Shown here: in pieces, positions 11,024 through 24,165 of the stretch
How the letters are laid out: every line of letters begins with the position of its first letter
Position numbering within the stretch: position 1 is the stretch's first letter
NCBI GenBank assembly: GCA_052401645.1
Contig: CP198939.1
Location: 1,798,001-1,862,000 of the forward strand
Direction of reading: 5' to 3'
Length of the DNA stretch: 64,000 nt
Origin: Arsenophonus sp052401645
Lineage (GTDB): Bacteria; Pseudomonadota; Gammaproteobacteria; Enterobacterales; Enterobacteriaceae
Made by a program: the position numbers and the translations under genes
The notes under the pieces: model-generated
Told to the model about the DNA's origin: nothing
What the model saw: only the letters and a program-made list of their open reading frames with translations
The model's database searches: none

Positions 11024-11656
11024 TTATTTTATTTTTTCTATAAAACGTTTTTCAGCTTCATCCCAATTAATGACTGACCAAAAAGCTTTTATATATTCAG
11101 AACGATTATTTTCATATTTAAGATAATATGCATGTTCCCAAACATCAAGTCCTAAAATAGGATAACCAGAAACACCAGAAATAACTTCACCCATTAATGG
11201 GTTATCCTGATTAGCTGTTGAAGTAATCTCAAGCTTCCCATCAGATCTTAAAATTAACCATATCCAACCAGAACCAAACCTAGTCAATGCAATTTTTTCA
11301 AAATTTTTTTTAAAATTATCAATAGTAGAAAAATTACGTTCAATACTAGATTTCAATTTTCCTTGTAGTTCAGTGCCTTTTTTTAAACCTTTCCAAAACA
11401 TGTTATGGTTAGCATGACCACCTGCATTATTTCGTAAAAAAATAATTTTCTCGTTATCGGTATATATCTTATCTAAATTTTGAATTAAATCATCTATATT
11501 AAGTTTAGCAAGATTAGGAAAATCTTTTAATACATCATTGGTGTTATTTATATAAGTTTGATGATGTTTTGTATGATGTATTTTCATTGTCCTTTCATCA
11601 AAATATGGTTCTAATTCTCCATATTCATATGGCATAGAGGGTAAAATATAGCTCAT
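11024..11656 (-). CDS. sodA: Superoxide dismutase [Mn], SodA
   Basis: This 210-residue protein converts superoxide to hydrogen peroxide and oxygen. The four metal ligands are present: His27, His84 in GGHANH, Asp171 and His175 in the DVWEHAYYL motif. The adjacent Gly-Gly (residues 79-80) and the overall match to E. coli SodA indicate the manganese form and not iron SodB. The ATG has a ribosome binding site (GGAG) nine bases upstream. It is about four residues longer than E. coli SodA because of small insertions. It is transcribed towards trpS. The gene appears intact. It probably works with the glutathione genes elsewhere in the window in oxidative defence. Confidence 0.97.
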   Translation of the reverse strand: MSYILPSMPYEYGELEPYFDERTMKIHHTKHHQTYINNTNDVLKDFPNLAKLNIDDLIQNLDKIYTDNEKIIFLRNNAGGHANHNMFWKGLKKGTELQGKLKSSIERNFSTIDNFKKNFEKIALTRFGSGWIWLILRSDGKLEITSTANQDNPLMGEVISGVSGYPILGLDVWEHAYYLKYENNRSEYIKAFWSVINWDEAEKRFIEKIK

Positions 11657-12156
11657 TATATTAAAACTCCTTTTGTTTAAAAATAAATATTTTAATAAGT
11701 TTTATTTATGTTAATTATTATAATATACAAAAATAATTGTAACAATATATTTTAAAATTCCTTTTTCTTTATGAAAAATTATATTCTAAACAATATAAAC
11801 ATAAAATATGTTCATAAAAATATTAACTAAAATTAATAAATAGAATAATTGATAAATTTAAGATAAAATATAATAATTTATTGTTTATTTTAATAAAAAC
11901 AAATTTTTACATAAAAAGTTAATCGTTTTACTATTGAGTTAAATTTTTATATAGAAAGAAAAAATATTATATAATTCTTTTTAAAAATTTATTTTTTTAA
12001 AAATTCAATATATATAATCAAAATATAATTATATTATCTAGTGTATTTTTAATTATAATTAATATATTAGAATTTTTTTCTCTAGAACAAAATAAAGTTT
12101 AAGTTGTTAACTAATTATTTTTTAAAAAATAATTATATCCAAGATATATATTAATT

Positions 12157-12196
12157 ATTTAATTTGCTATTTATAAAAATAAATAGCAAATTAAAT
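12157..12196. repeat. 17-bp perfect inverted repeat, 6-nt loop
   Basis: Arms at 12157-12173 and 12180-12196 pair perfectly and include two G/C pairs each. The location, downstream of the rRNA operon and upstream of sodA, would suit a terminator, but neither side has an exclusive T-run. Confidence 0.75.
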
Positions 12197-12790
12197 TAAA
12201 ATCATTTTTCATTAAGAAATCTATCTATGATTGAATTTTATAATATAAACTTATTATTATCATTAGTAATGATTTTATATTAATTAGTATATTATTAAAA
12301 TAGTAAAATATATATAAAAAAGTGATATTATTATTTATATAATATATTAACTTAAATTAATTATTATATTTCTTCTTGAAAAACTATTATATTATAATAT
12401 TAATAATGTATATTAAATGAAGATATTAATTATAAAAGTTATTTTTATATAACAAATTAATAGTTAAAATTAAATCGTACTATATAATTTAAATACTTGT
12501 TAAGTATTTAAAAAACTAAAATATTAAAACAATTTACAATTGTATCAAATTTAAACTAATAAAAAATTACAAATAAATTTATAAAAAATAATTATTTTAG
12601 TATATTGAAATTTATTTTTCTATATTTACTTTTTAAATATTTTTGTTATCTTTTGAAAAAAGATTAAAGTTATATATATTTTAAAATTTTTCTCAAATTA
12701 TTAATATTTTAATTCATTATTATCCTATTATATTATTAGTAATAATATAACTTTTAAAATAAAAGTTATATAAAACAAATATTTTTAATA

Positions 12791-12829
12791 TTAGTACTTT
12801 ATTTATATAAAGATAAAATAAAGTACTAA
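12791..12829. terminator. Inverted repeat downstream of 23S, possible rRNA operon terminator
   Basis: Arms at 12791-12803 and 12817-12829 form a 13-bp perfect stem (TTAGTACTTTATT and its complement) with a 13-base loop. It lies about 215 bases past the 23S 3' end on the minus strand, the position of an rRNA operon terminator. Being A+T-rich, it is only a candidate. Confidence 0.4.
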
Positions 12830-13043
12830 ATTTATATTTATAGTAATTGTACTTAATTTTTTTAATATAGTAATTGCAATTTACAGATTAAAATACTACT
12901 AATGCTAATAATAAATAACATATTTTTTCTAGTTATTTCATTATTTTAATTTTTTTTATCACTTTATTAGAAAGTTTCTTAAACTATCATTTATAAACAA
13001 ACTAAACCGTTACTCTACAATTCAAAACATCTTTGGTGTTGTC

Positions 13044-16119
<3,076 letters not shown>

Positions 16120-16472
16120 TCACAACCCAAAGTTGTTTCTGTTTAAATAACATAAATTTATTCCAGCGTCTGATGAAATTATTCATATTCTAATCTCACA
16201 TTAATATATTAATATCTATGATATATTAATTACATATTTATATGTCGATTCCACAACAGCTCTTACTTACTGATAATATTTTATTTCTATGTGTCTATAA
16301 ACATTTTAAATTGGAGTTTTAAGAATTATTCACATTATTAAATAAATAATTATGTGTTTCGATTTTAGCTTGTTCCAAATTATTAAAGAGCATTATTATA
16401 TATTTAATACTATTCTTATCTAATTGTAAATTAAATAACTATATTATTTATTTTTACATTTTAATATATTTA
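16120..16472 (-). other. tRNA-Ala to 23S spacer with boxA
   Basis: This 353-base internal spacer of the rRNA operon contains a boxA antitermination element and, next to 23S, a segment that can pair with sequence just beyond the 23S 3' end (GTTGTGAGGTTAAGC against GCTTAACCTGACAAC). That is the 23S processing stem. No further tRNA is present. Confidence 0.7.
16381..16392 (-). promoter_or_regulatory. boxA antitermination element before 23S
   Basis: The minus strand reads TGCTCTTTAATA, close to the E. coli rRNA boxA TGCTCTTTAACA bound by NusB-S10. It lies in the spacer between tRNA-Ala and 23S, the usual place of the second boxA. Confidence 0.75.
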
Positions 16473-16545
16473 TGGAGCTAAGCGGAATCGAACCGCTGAC
16501 CTCCTGCGTGCAAAACAGGTGCTCTCCCAGTTGAGCTATAGCCCC
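16473..16545 (-). tRNA. alaT: tRNA-Ala (UGC)
   Basis: The minus strand folds into a complete cloverleaf of 73 bases with acceptor stem GGGGCTA/TAGCTCC, anticodon TGC and the T-loop GTTCGATTC. It sits in the 16S-23S spacer after tRNA-Ile, the usual enterobacterial arrangement. The 3' CCA is not encoded: the discriminator A is followed by TAA. Confidence 0.97.
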
Positions 16546-16613
16546 ATTAAAATAGGCTATTAAAATACTTAAATATTAACACTATTTTTTTAGAAAAGTC
16601 TATTAGAAATTTT

Positions 16614-16687
16614 TAGGCCTGAGTGGACTTGAACCACCGACCTCACCCTTATCAGGGGTGTGCTCTAACCAACTGAGCTACAAGCCT
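16614..16687 (-). tRNA. ileT: tRNA-Ile (GAU)
   Basis: This 74-base cloverleaf on the minus strand begins AGGCTTGTAGC, carries anticodon GAT, and ends AGGCCTA. It is nearly identical to E. coli tRNA-Ile(GAU). It lies between 16S and tRNA-Ala. The CCA end is not encoded: AAAA follows the discriminator base. Confidence 0.97.
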
Positions 16688-16710
16688 AATATATTTTTTT
16701 CTTATTTCTA

Positions 16711-16734
16711 TCAGACAATCTGTGTGAACACTCA
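16711..16734 (-). other. 3' arm of the 16S processing stem
   Basis: The minus strand reads GTTCACACAGATTGTCTGA, the same element as in E. coli rRNA operons just after 16S. It pairs with the leader arm at 18401-18424 to form the long helix that RNase III cuts to release pre-16S. Confidence 0.75.
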
Positions 16735-16751
16735 CATTCAATCTATCTATG

Positions 16752-18297
<1,546 letters not shown>

Positions 18298-18400
18298 AAA
18301 AAAGTTTAATGCTCAAAGAGTTCCTAATTTTCACTATTCATGACGAATAGTTCTATATTATTCTTCAAGACTTAATCTTCAAATTTTTGATGATGTCTTG

Positions 18401-18424
18401 CGAGTGCTCACACAGATTATCTAA
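18401..18424 (-). other. 5' arm of the 16S processing stem
   Basis: The minus strand reads TTAGATAATCTGTGTGAGCACTCG's core (ATCTGTGTGAGCACTC), the conserved enterobacterial rRNA leader. It is complementary to the element after 16S at 16711-16734, so RNase III processing of the precursor is probably retained. Confidence 0.75.
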
Positions 18425-18429
18425 TTTAT

Positions 18430-18441
18430 TATTAAAGATCA
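18430..18441 (-). promoter_or_regulatory. boxA-like element in the 16S leader
   Basis: The minus strand reads TGATCTTTAATA, two differences from the E. coli boxA TGCTCTTTAACA, at the conserved place just before the processing arm. The spacer boxA at 16381 is better conserved, so antitermination at this one may be weaker. Confidence 0.6.
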
Positions 18442-18555
18442 TAAAACACAAATAAGTCGTATGTAAATATATATTATATTTTTATTATTAATTTATAATA
18501 TTTACTTTTTAAGTAGTTATTAAATTTAATAAGTAAATATATATAAAAGAATTAT

Positions 18556-18584
18556 ATTATAAAGAGTTTTTTTAAAAGTAACAA
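18556..18584 (-). promoter_or_regulatory. Sigma-70 promoter of the rRNA operon
   Basis: On the minus strand a TTGTTA -35 box (18584-18579) is followed after exactly 17 bases by a consensus TATAAT -10 box (18561-18556). It lies about 250 bases before mature 16S, upstream of the boxA and processing arm, where an rRNA P promoter belongs. No Fis site or UP element can be judged in such A+T-rich sequence. Confidence 0.6.
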
Positions 18585-18771
18585 CTATTATTTGTATTTT
18601 TCTCTATTTAAATTTTTATTTACTATCCTAACTATTAATTATAAATATTAAATATTTGTTTTCAATGATTTAATTTAACAATAATTTTAATTAAATTAAA
18701 GTTATTAAAATTATTTAAATTTAATTAAACAAATAATGTTACCTCTTTAAATAAAAAATCATCGATTATTT

Positions 18772-20997
18772 TTATTGTTTAGAAATAAAAATATTTTCTT
18801 TAACATCTATAGTTACTTCCTTTCCTGGAATTAAATTACCTGAGAGCATCTCTTTAGCTAATGAATTTTCTATTTTTTGTTGGATTGCGCGTTTTAAAGG
18901 CCTAGCTCCAAATACTGGATCAAATCCAAATTCACTTAATTTTTCTAATGCAGCTTCTGTAATTTTTATTTGATAACCTTGCTCTTCCATACGCTTATAT
19001 AAACGTGATAATTGAATTTTTGCAATTTCTGTAATTTGTTCTTTATTAAGTGGATGGAATACAACAACTTCATCAATACGGTTAATAAATTCAGGTTTAA
19101 AACTACGATTGACTACTTCCATGATAATTTCTTTCATATTGTCATAATTTAAACTATTAAATCGTTCTTGAATCAGATCAGATCCTAAGTTAGATGTTAT
19201 AATAATAACTGTATTGCGAAAGTCAACTGTTCTTCCTTGTCCATTAGTCAAACGACCATCATCCAAAACTTGTAATAAAATATTAAAAACATCTGGATGT
19301 GCTTTTTCAATTTCATCAATTAAAATAACAGAATAAGGATGGCGTCGAATTACTTCTGTTAAACAACCACCTTCTTCATATCCAACATAACCTGGAGGTG
19401 CTCCAACTAATCTAGATATAGTATGTTTTTCCATAAATTCAGACATATCTAAGCGCACCATAGCATCATCACTATCAAATAAAAAATTTGCTAATACTTT
19501 ACATAGTTCTGTTTTACCTACACCAGTAGGACCTAAAAGTAAAAATGAACCAATAGGTCTATTTGGATCTGATAACCCAGCGCGGCTACGTCGTATCGCA
19601 TTAGATACTGCATTAATAGCTTGATTTTGACCGATAATCCGTTTATGCAAATCTTGTTCCATATTAAATAACTTTTCACGTTCACTTTTTAACATTTTTG
19701 AAACTGGAATTCCTGTCCATCGGGCTAATACTTCAGCAACTTCGAAATCAGTTACTTTATTACGCAATAACTTCATAGTTTTACTTTCTGCCTTAGTGGC
19801 AATTTCAAGTTTTTTTTCTAATTCAGGAATTTTACCATATTGTAATTCTGACATTTTAGCTAAATCGCTAATACGACGAGCTTGTTCCAAACTTATACGT
19901 GCGTTTTCTAATTTCGTTTTTATATGTTGTGTATCTGTAAGTTCTGCTTTTTCTGTTTTCCATTCTTTTTCAAGTTTTAAATATTCTTCCTCTTTTTTAG
20001 TTAATTCTTCTTCTAATATTTTAAGCCGATTTTTACTAGCTTCGTCAAATTCCTTTTTTAATGCTTGCTGTTCAAGTTTTAATTGAATAATTCTACGATC
20101 TAATCTATCAAGTGCTTCTGGTTTAGAATCCATTTGCATACGTAAACTAGCACCTGCTTCATCAATTAAATCTATTGCTTTATCAGGTAACATTCGATCA
20201 GAAATATAACGATTTGATAAACTAGCAGCAACAACAATAGCAGGATCAGTTATTTGTACGTGGTGATGTAATTCATAACGTTCTTTTAGTCCTCTTAATA
20301 TTGCTATAGTATCATCAACATTAGGTTCAGCTATATAAATTTTTTGAAAACGACGCTCTAATGCCGCATCTTTTTCAATATATTGACGATATTCATCAAT
20401 TGTAGTAGCACCAACACAATGTAACTCTCCTCTTGCTAATGCTGGTTTTAACATATTACTAACATCCATTGCACCATTAGCTTTTCCCGTACAAACCACG
20501 GTATGTAATTCATCGATAAATAAGATTATATTTCCTTCATGCTTGCTAAGTTCATTTAAAATTGACTTTAAGCGCTCTTCAAATTCACCACGATATTTAG
20601 AACCAGCCAATAAAGAACCAATATCTAAAGAAAGAACTTTTTTATCTTTAAGTCCTTCTGGTACCTCACCATTAATAATTCTTTGAGCAAGACCTTCAAC
20701 AATCGCAGTCTTACCTACCCCAGGTTCACCAATTAAAACTGGATTATTTTTTGTTCTACGCTGAAGTACTTGTATTGTCCTGCGAATTTCTTCATCACGT
20801 CCAATAACAGGATCAAGTTTACCTTGTTCAGCTTTTTCAGTTAAATCAATCGTATACTTTTTAAGTATTTGATGATGTTCTTCAGTGCTTTGTTCATTAA
20901 TATTTCCATCATCACGCATTTGTTTTATCGCCTTTTCTATATTAAATTTATTCGCTCCTATTATTCTAAATATATCTGCTAGTGAGGTTTTTTTCAC
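18772..20997 (-). CDS. clpB: ClpB disaggregase lacking its N-terminal domain (AAA+ core only)
   Basis: The open frame encodes the two AAA+ modules and coiled-coil middle domain of ClpB, the Hsp100 disaggregase that works with DnaK. Walker A of module 1 is GEPGVGKT at residues 90-97, Walker B is LFIDELHT, the coiled-coil M-domain spans about residues 290-410, and module 2 has GPTGVGKT near residue 490. From residue 1 it aligns to E. coli ClpB from about residue 117 to the end (857). The missing N-domain is present upstream as a pseudogene (20998-21362). The frame opens at a GTG without a ribosome binding site; Met27 (20919) is an alternative start, near where E. coli makes its natural short ClpB from an internal GTG. 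Function of the truncated protein is plausible but unproven. Confidence 0.9.
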   Translation of the reverse strand: MKKTSLADIFRIIGANKFNIEKAIKQMRDDGNINEQSTEEHHQILKKYTIDLTEKAEQGKLDPVIGRDEEIRRTIQVLQRRTKNNPVLIGEPGVGKTAIVEGLAQRIINGEVPEGLKDKKVLSLDIGSLLAGSKYRGEFEERLKSILNELSKHEGNIILFIDELHTVVCTGKANGAMDVSNMLKPALARGELHCVGATTIDEYRQYIEKDAALERRFQKIYIAEPNVDDTIAILRGLKERYELHHHVQITDPAIVVAASLSNRYISDRMLPDKAIDLIDEAGASLRMQMDSKPEALDRLDRRIIQLKLEQQALKKEFDEASKNRLKILEEELTKKEEEYLKLEKEWKTEKAELTDTQHIKTKLENARISLEQARRISDLAKMSELQYGKIPELEKKLEIATKAESKTMKLLRNKVTDFEVAEVLARWTGIPVSKMLKSEREKLFNMEQDLHKRIIGQNQAINAVSNAIRRSRAGLSDPNRPIGSFLLLGPTGVGKTELCKVLANFLFDSDDAMVRLDMSEFMEKHTISRLVGAPPGYVGYEEGGCLTEVIRRHPYSVILIDEIEKAHPDVFNILLQVLDDGRLTNGQGRTVDFRNTVIIITSNLGSDLIQERFNSLNYDNMKEIIMEVVNRSFKPEFINRIDEVVVFHPLNKEQITEIAKIQLSRLYKRMEEQGYQIKITEAALEKLSEFGFDPVFGARPLKRAIQQKIENSLAKEMLSGNLIPGKEVTIDVKENIFISKQ

Positions 20998-21362
20998 ATA
21001 AAATAGCTATAAAATAAATAGTTCTGAATAAATAAATTTATCACAGTATTCATGCGATAATTCATCACATAAATTTATATGCCAAACAAAATAATTTTAT
21101 GGTTGAATATTATTAATATTTCTTTCTATTATTTAAAGGTAACATGTTAAGGATATCGTTTAATTTTTTATTAAAATCATTAAAATTAATTCTTTATCAC
21201 TGTTAGTAAAAATTGTAAAGTACTATTTTGTTGATCTAACAAGGCAATAAATAAGTGTATTAATTAAATTTGATAAATTTATTATTTTTTTAATTACTAA
21301 GGATTAAATTAAGTATCAATTAATGCTTCTTAAAATTTATTAGTAAAACGAATTAATCGCAT
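20998..21362 (-). pseudogene. clpB: Decayed N-terminal domain of clpB
   Basis: Translating the minus strand from the ATG at 21362 gives MRLIRFTNKF, then a stop where E. coli has Gln11, then EALIDT and a stop at Gln18. Further on, in other frames, come HLFIALLDQQNSTLQFLLT and DFNKKLNDILNMLP, and finally, back in the frame of the main gene, INLCDELSHEY and DKFIYSELFIL, followed by a stop and the remaining clpB frame. These line up in order with E. coli ClpB residues 1-115. A ribosome binding site (GGGAGA) still precedes the old ATG. At least four stops and two frame changes rule out a single sequencing error. Confidence 0.88.
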
Positions 21363-22310
21363 GATATCTCCCAAAAAATACAGTTGCAATTATTATATAT
21401 ACTAAGTATCATTTCTATTTTTATTTTAGTTAATAAAGTCAATTGTTATAAAAAAATAACTAAAATAATAATTAATATTACTAATATATTTTCAATGATA
21501 CCAAAAGATATATCGATTAATTCTTCTAGGTTTTATATCTAAAATAATAAAAAAAATTAATTAATTATATAATTAATTTAATCATAAAATATTTTTACAT
21601 CATAAAAAATATGATCTCAAATAGACTAATATAAATAAATGTTATTTAAGATATTTATAATATTATCATAGAAGATTTCAAAATTTTCATATATATTCTC
21701 TATATATTTATTAACAAAAAATATTACCATTCCACTTTATTCTATTTTTTTATCGATAAATTATTCTTTTAAAAATATAATCGAACTCAAATTAAAAAAT
21801 GATAATTTTAATTATTTTTATTATCCTTTTAAGATTCGATATACACACATACAACAAACATCTTATATTACATCATAATGAAAATATAAATCACAAAAAC
21901 TTATTAAGTTATAATATACAATATAATAATAATTTTTATACATTATTCTTATAATAAAATGAGTTATAAAATAGTATAACGATAATTAAAATATAAACTA
22001 TATCTTTTTTTAGTATAACTAAGACTATCTTCTAAATAATCTAGTTTTAAATTACCATTATTATTCTTAATATAAATCTCTTATATAGATATATAAGATT
22101 AATAAAAAATTATCTTTTATAATCACAGTTGATTATCATAACAAATTATATATTAATTTATTAATTAAATTGATCATTGATATTTATAAACTAAAAAAAT
22201 TTTATAATGTAGTAAGTATACTCTTAAATAATTCAAATAAATACCACAAAAACTTAGATCATTTTCCATTTGAAAATAAAATAATTAAGATATATCAACC
22301 TATTTATTTA
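21363..22310. other. Gap between clpB and rluD (site of yfiH/pgeF)
   Basis: In enterobacteria yfiH (pgeF, a polyphenol-oxidase/laccase-domain protein) lies here in the same direction as rluD and clpB. No intact gene is present. A minus-strand stretch at about 21966-22050 reads DSLSYTKKRYSLYFNYRYT, which resembles the YfiH C-terminal CTYTxxxxFFSYRRD motif, so a weak yfiH remnant is likely. The rest is featureless A+T-rich sequence. Confidence 0.45.
21966..22050 (-). pseudogene. Possible yfiH (pgeF) C-terminal remnant
   Basis: A minus-strand stretch reads DSLSYTKKRYSLYFNYRYT, ending in a stop. Its spacing of Tyr-Thr, an aromatic pair and Tyr-Arg matches the end of YfiH, and the location fits the rluD-yfiH-clpB order. 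The match is short and degenerate, so this is a suggestion only. Confidence 0.3.
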
Positions 22311-23285
22311 TCAATTAATCACATCTTTATGCATCAATGCGTCTTTTTTAAGTGCATTAACTAATATAAGCATATCTTCAGGAGTATCAATAGACCACTC
22401 CATTTTAATACCTGTACGAGGATGGAATAAACTTAACATTACGGCATAAAGTGCTTGCCGATTAAAATTTTTTATAATTTTAGAAAATTCTTCAGAAACA
22501 TTTTTTAATAAATATTGACGATGACCATAAACTTGATCGCCAACCAATGGATGATTCATGTGCGCCATATGAACTCGAATTTGATGCGTTCTACCTGAAC
22601 CTAAACGTAATCTAAGTCTAGTATGAGCACGAAAATGTTCTATTATTTGATAATGTGTAATAGATGGCTTACCCATCGGATGAACAGTCATATGTGTTCG
22701 TTTACTCGGATGACGAGCAATAGGTTCATATATTGTTCCACTAGCCATTATATGACCATTTACTATTGCTTCATATTCACGTTTAATTTTTCTTAACTTA
22801 AAATCTTTTACTAAATAAGTATAAGATAATATTGTTTTTGCAATAACCATTAACCCAATAGTATCTTTATCAAGTCGATGAACAATTCCTGCTCGTGGAA
22901 CATCAATAATTTTTGGATATCGATACAAAAGTCCATTTAATAACGTTCCATCTGTATTTCCTACTCCTGGATGAACAACTAAATTGCTAGGTTTATTAAT
23001 TATAAGTATTTCATCATCTTCATAAACAATATTTAATGAAATATTTTGTGGAACATAACTCATATCTTTTTTAATTAATGCATTAATTAAAATCTCTTCG
23101 CTACCGAATACCTTTTCTTTTGGCTTGCTTATGATCTTACCATTTAATTTCACTCTTTTATCTAAAATATATTTTTTTATTTTAGAACGAGAATAATCTG
23201 GAAATAATTCAGATATTGCTTTATCTAAACGCAGACCAAATTGTGATTTTAAGATTTTTGTTTGAAGTTGTAATTCTTGAATCAT
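22311..23285 (-). CDS. rluD: 23S rRNA pseudouridine synthase RluD
   Basis: This 324-residue enzyme makes pseudouridines 1911, 1915 and 1917 in helix 69 of 23S rRNA, which is important for ribosome assembly. An S4-like RNA-binding domain occupies about residues 18-75. The catalytic motif HRLDKDT is at residues 136-142 with the nucleophile Asp139, the same number as in E. coli. The RTHQIRVHMAHMNHP motif follows near residue 235. The protein is full-length. It is divergent from bamD with a 130-base gap, the standard enterobacterial arrangement, and upstream in direction of the lost yfiH and clpB. No good ribosome binding site precedes the ATG. The target helix is present in the 23S gene of this window. 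Confidence 0.96.
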   Translation of the reverse strand: MIQELQLQTKILKSQFGLRLDKAISELFPDYSRSKIKKYILDKRVKLNGKIISKPKEKVFGSEEILINALIKKDMSYVPQNISLNIVYEDDEILIINKPSNLVVHPGVGNTDGTLLNGLLYRYPKIIDVPRAGIVHRLDKDTIGLMVIAKTILSYTYLVKDFKLRKIKREYEAIVNGHIMASGTIYEPIARHPSKRTHMTVHPMGKPSITHYQIIEHFRAHTRLRLRLGSGRTHQIRVHMAHMNHPLVGDQVYGHRQYLLKNVSEEFSKIIKNFNRQALYAVMLSLFHPRTGIKMEWSIDTPEDMLILVNALKKDALMHKDVIN

Positions 23286-23415
23286 AAAATTATCTATAAT
23301 AAAGTTATATCTTATAATAAATATAATTTCTATTAAAATATGAGTTATAATATTTTATATAATAAAATAAAGGTTTATAAAAAATTCTTAAATATTTAAA
23401 GGAAGTAATTACGTA

Positions 23416-24165
23416 ATGGTATCTATAAAATATTTGTTAACAATAATTATAATGAATTTATTTATTATCGGATGCTCAAATAATGAAATTAATACCATTG
23501 ATAAAAACTCTTTCACTAATATTTATAAAAAAAGCCAAAAAAAGCTACAAAATGGAAATTATAAGGAAGCAATCAAATTATTGGAAATTCTTGATAATCA
23601 GTATCCATTTAGCTATTTTGCTAAACAAACTCAACTCGATATGATTTATGCTTATTATAAATTATCTGAACTACCATTATCAATGGCGATAATTGATCGA
23701 TTTATTCGTCTTAATACAACAAATCAAAATATTGATTATGCTTTATATATGCGAGGTCTTATATTAGAAACTTTAGATCATAGCGCACTAAAAAATTTTT
23801 TTGGTATTGATAATTCTGATCACGATCCACAACATGCTATCGAGGCCTTTAGAAACTTCAAACAACTTCTTCTATTTTATCCAAATAGTTTTTATGCAAC
23901 AGATGCTAGTAAACATTTAATTTTTTTAAAAGAACGTTTGGCTAAATATGAATTAGGAATTATTAAATATTACAATAAACGTGGTGCTTATATTGCTGTT
24001 ATTAATCGTATAGAGCAAATGTTAATAAATTATCCTGATACACAATCAACTCGTATAGCATTAAAATATATGGAAATATCATATAGAAAATTAGGTTTAA
24101 TTCAAGAAAGGAATAAGGTTTTAAAATTAATATCTTATAATCCTCCTTACTTAATAGCAAAATAA
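23416..24165 (+). CDS. bamD: Outer membrane assembly lipoprotein BamD
   Basis: This 249-residue lipoprotein belongs to the BAM complex that folds beta-barrel proteins into the outer membrane. A signal peptide ends in the lipobox LFIIGC with acylated Cys20. Five tetratricopeptide-like repeats follow, with family motifs YPFSYFAKQTQLDMIYAYYK near residue 55 and IDRFIRLNTTNQNIDYALYM near 95. Length matches E. coli BamD (245). A ribosome binding site (AAAGGAAG) precedes the ATG. It is transcribed away from rluD. Its presence shows that the organism keeps an outer membrane with barrel proteins, in line with gmhA and LPS heptose synthesis. Confidence 0.96.
   Translation: MVSIKYLLTIIIMNLFIIGCSNNEINTIDKNSFTNIYKKSQKKLQNGNYKEAIKLLEILDNQYPFSYFAKQTQLDMIYAYYKLSELPLSMAIIDRFIRLNTTNQNIDYALYMRGLILETLDHSALKNFFGIDNSDHDPQHAIEAFRNFKQLLLFYPNSFYATDASKHLIFLKERLAKYELGIIKYYNKRGAYIAVINRIEQMLINYPDTQSTRIALKYMEISYRKLGLIQERNKVLKLISYNPPYLIAK

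Larger units (their letters stand above)
11657..13043. other. 1.4-kb gene-free gap between sodA and 23S; no 5S rRNA
   Basis: No gene is visible. The rRNA operon reads into this gap, where the 5S gene would be expected in the 150 bases below 13044, but no 5S-like sequence is present there on the minus strand. Two A+T-rich inverted repeats lie at 12157-12196 and 12791-12829. The gap probably also holds the sodA promoter next to 11657. Confidence 0.6.
18298..18771 (-). other. rRNA operon leader and promoter region
   Basis: This 474-base region between 16S and the clpB 3' end contains, on the minus strand, a near-consensus promoter (18556-18584), a boxA-like element (18430-18441), the 5' processing arm (18401-18424) and the mature 16S start. 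The part from about 18590 to 18771 shows nothing recognisable beyond the clpB stop side. Confidence 0.7.

Noticed and set aside
19796..20086. A 96-codon plus-strand frame
   Set aside because: It is the complement of the clpB coiled-coil region and is rich in Ser and Phe as an antisense shadow would be.
20997..21362. Sequencing error as the cause of the broken clpB N-domain
   Set aside because: There are several separate stops and at least two frame changes spread over 365 bases, plus substitutions consistent with decay, while the following 2.2 kb is clean.
22170..22364. A 64-codon plus-strand frame overlapping the rluD 3' end
   Set aside because: A+T-rich composition, no ribosome binding site and no recognisable family; it overlaps a real gene.
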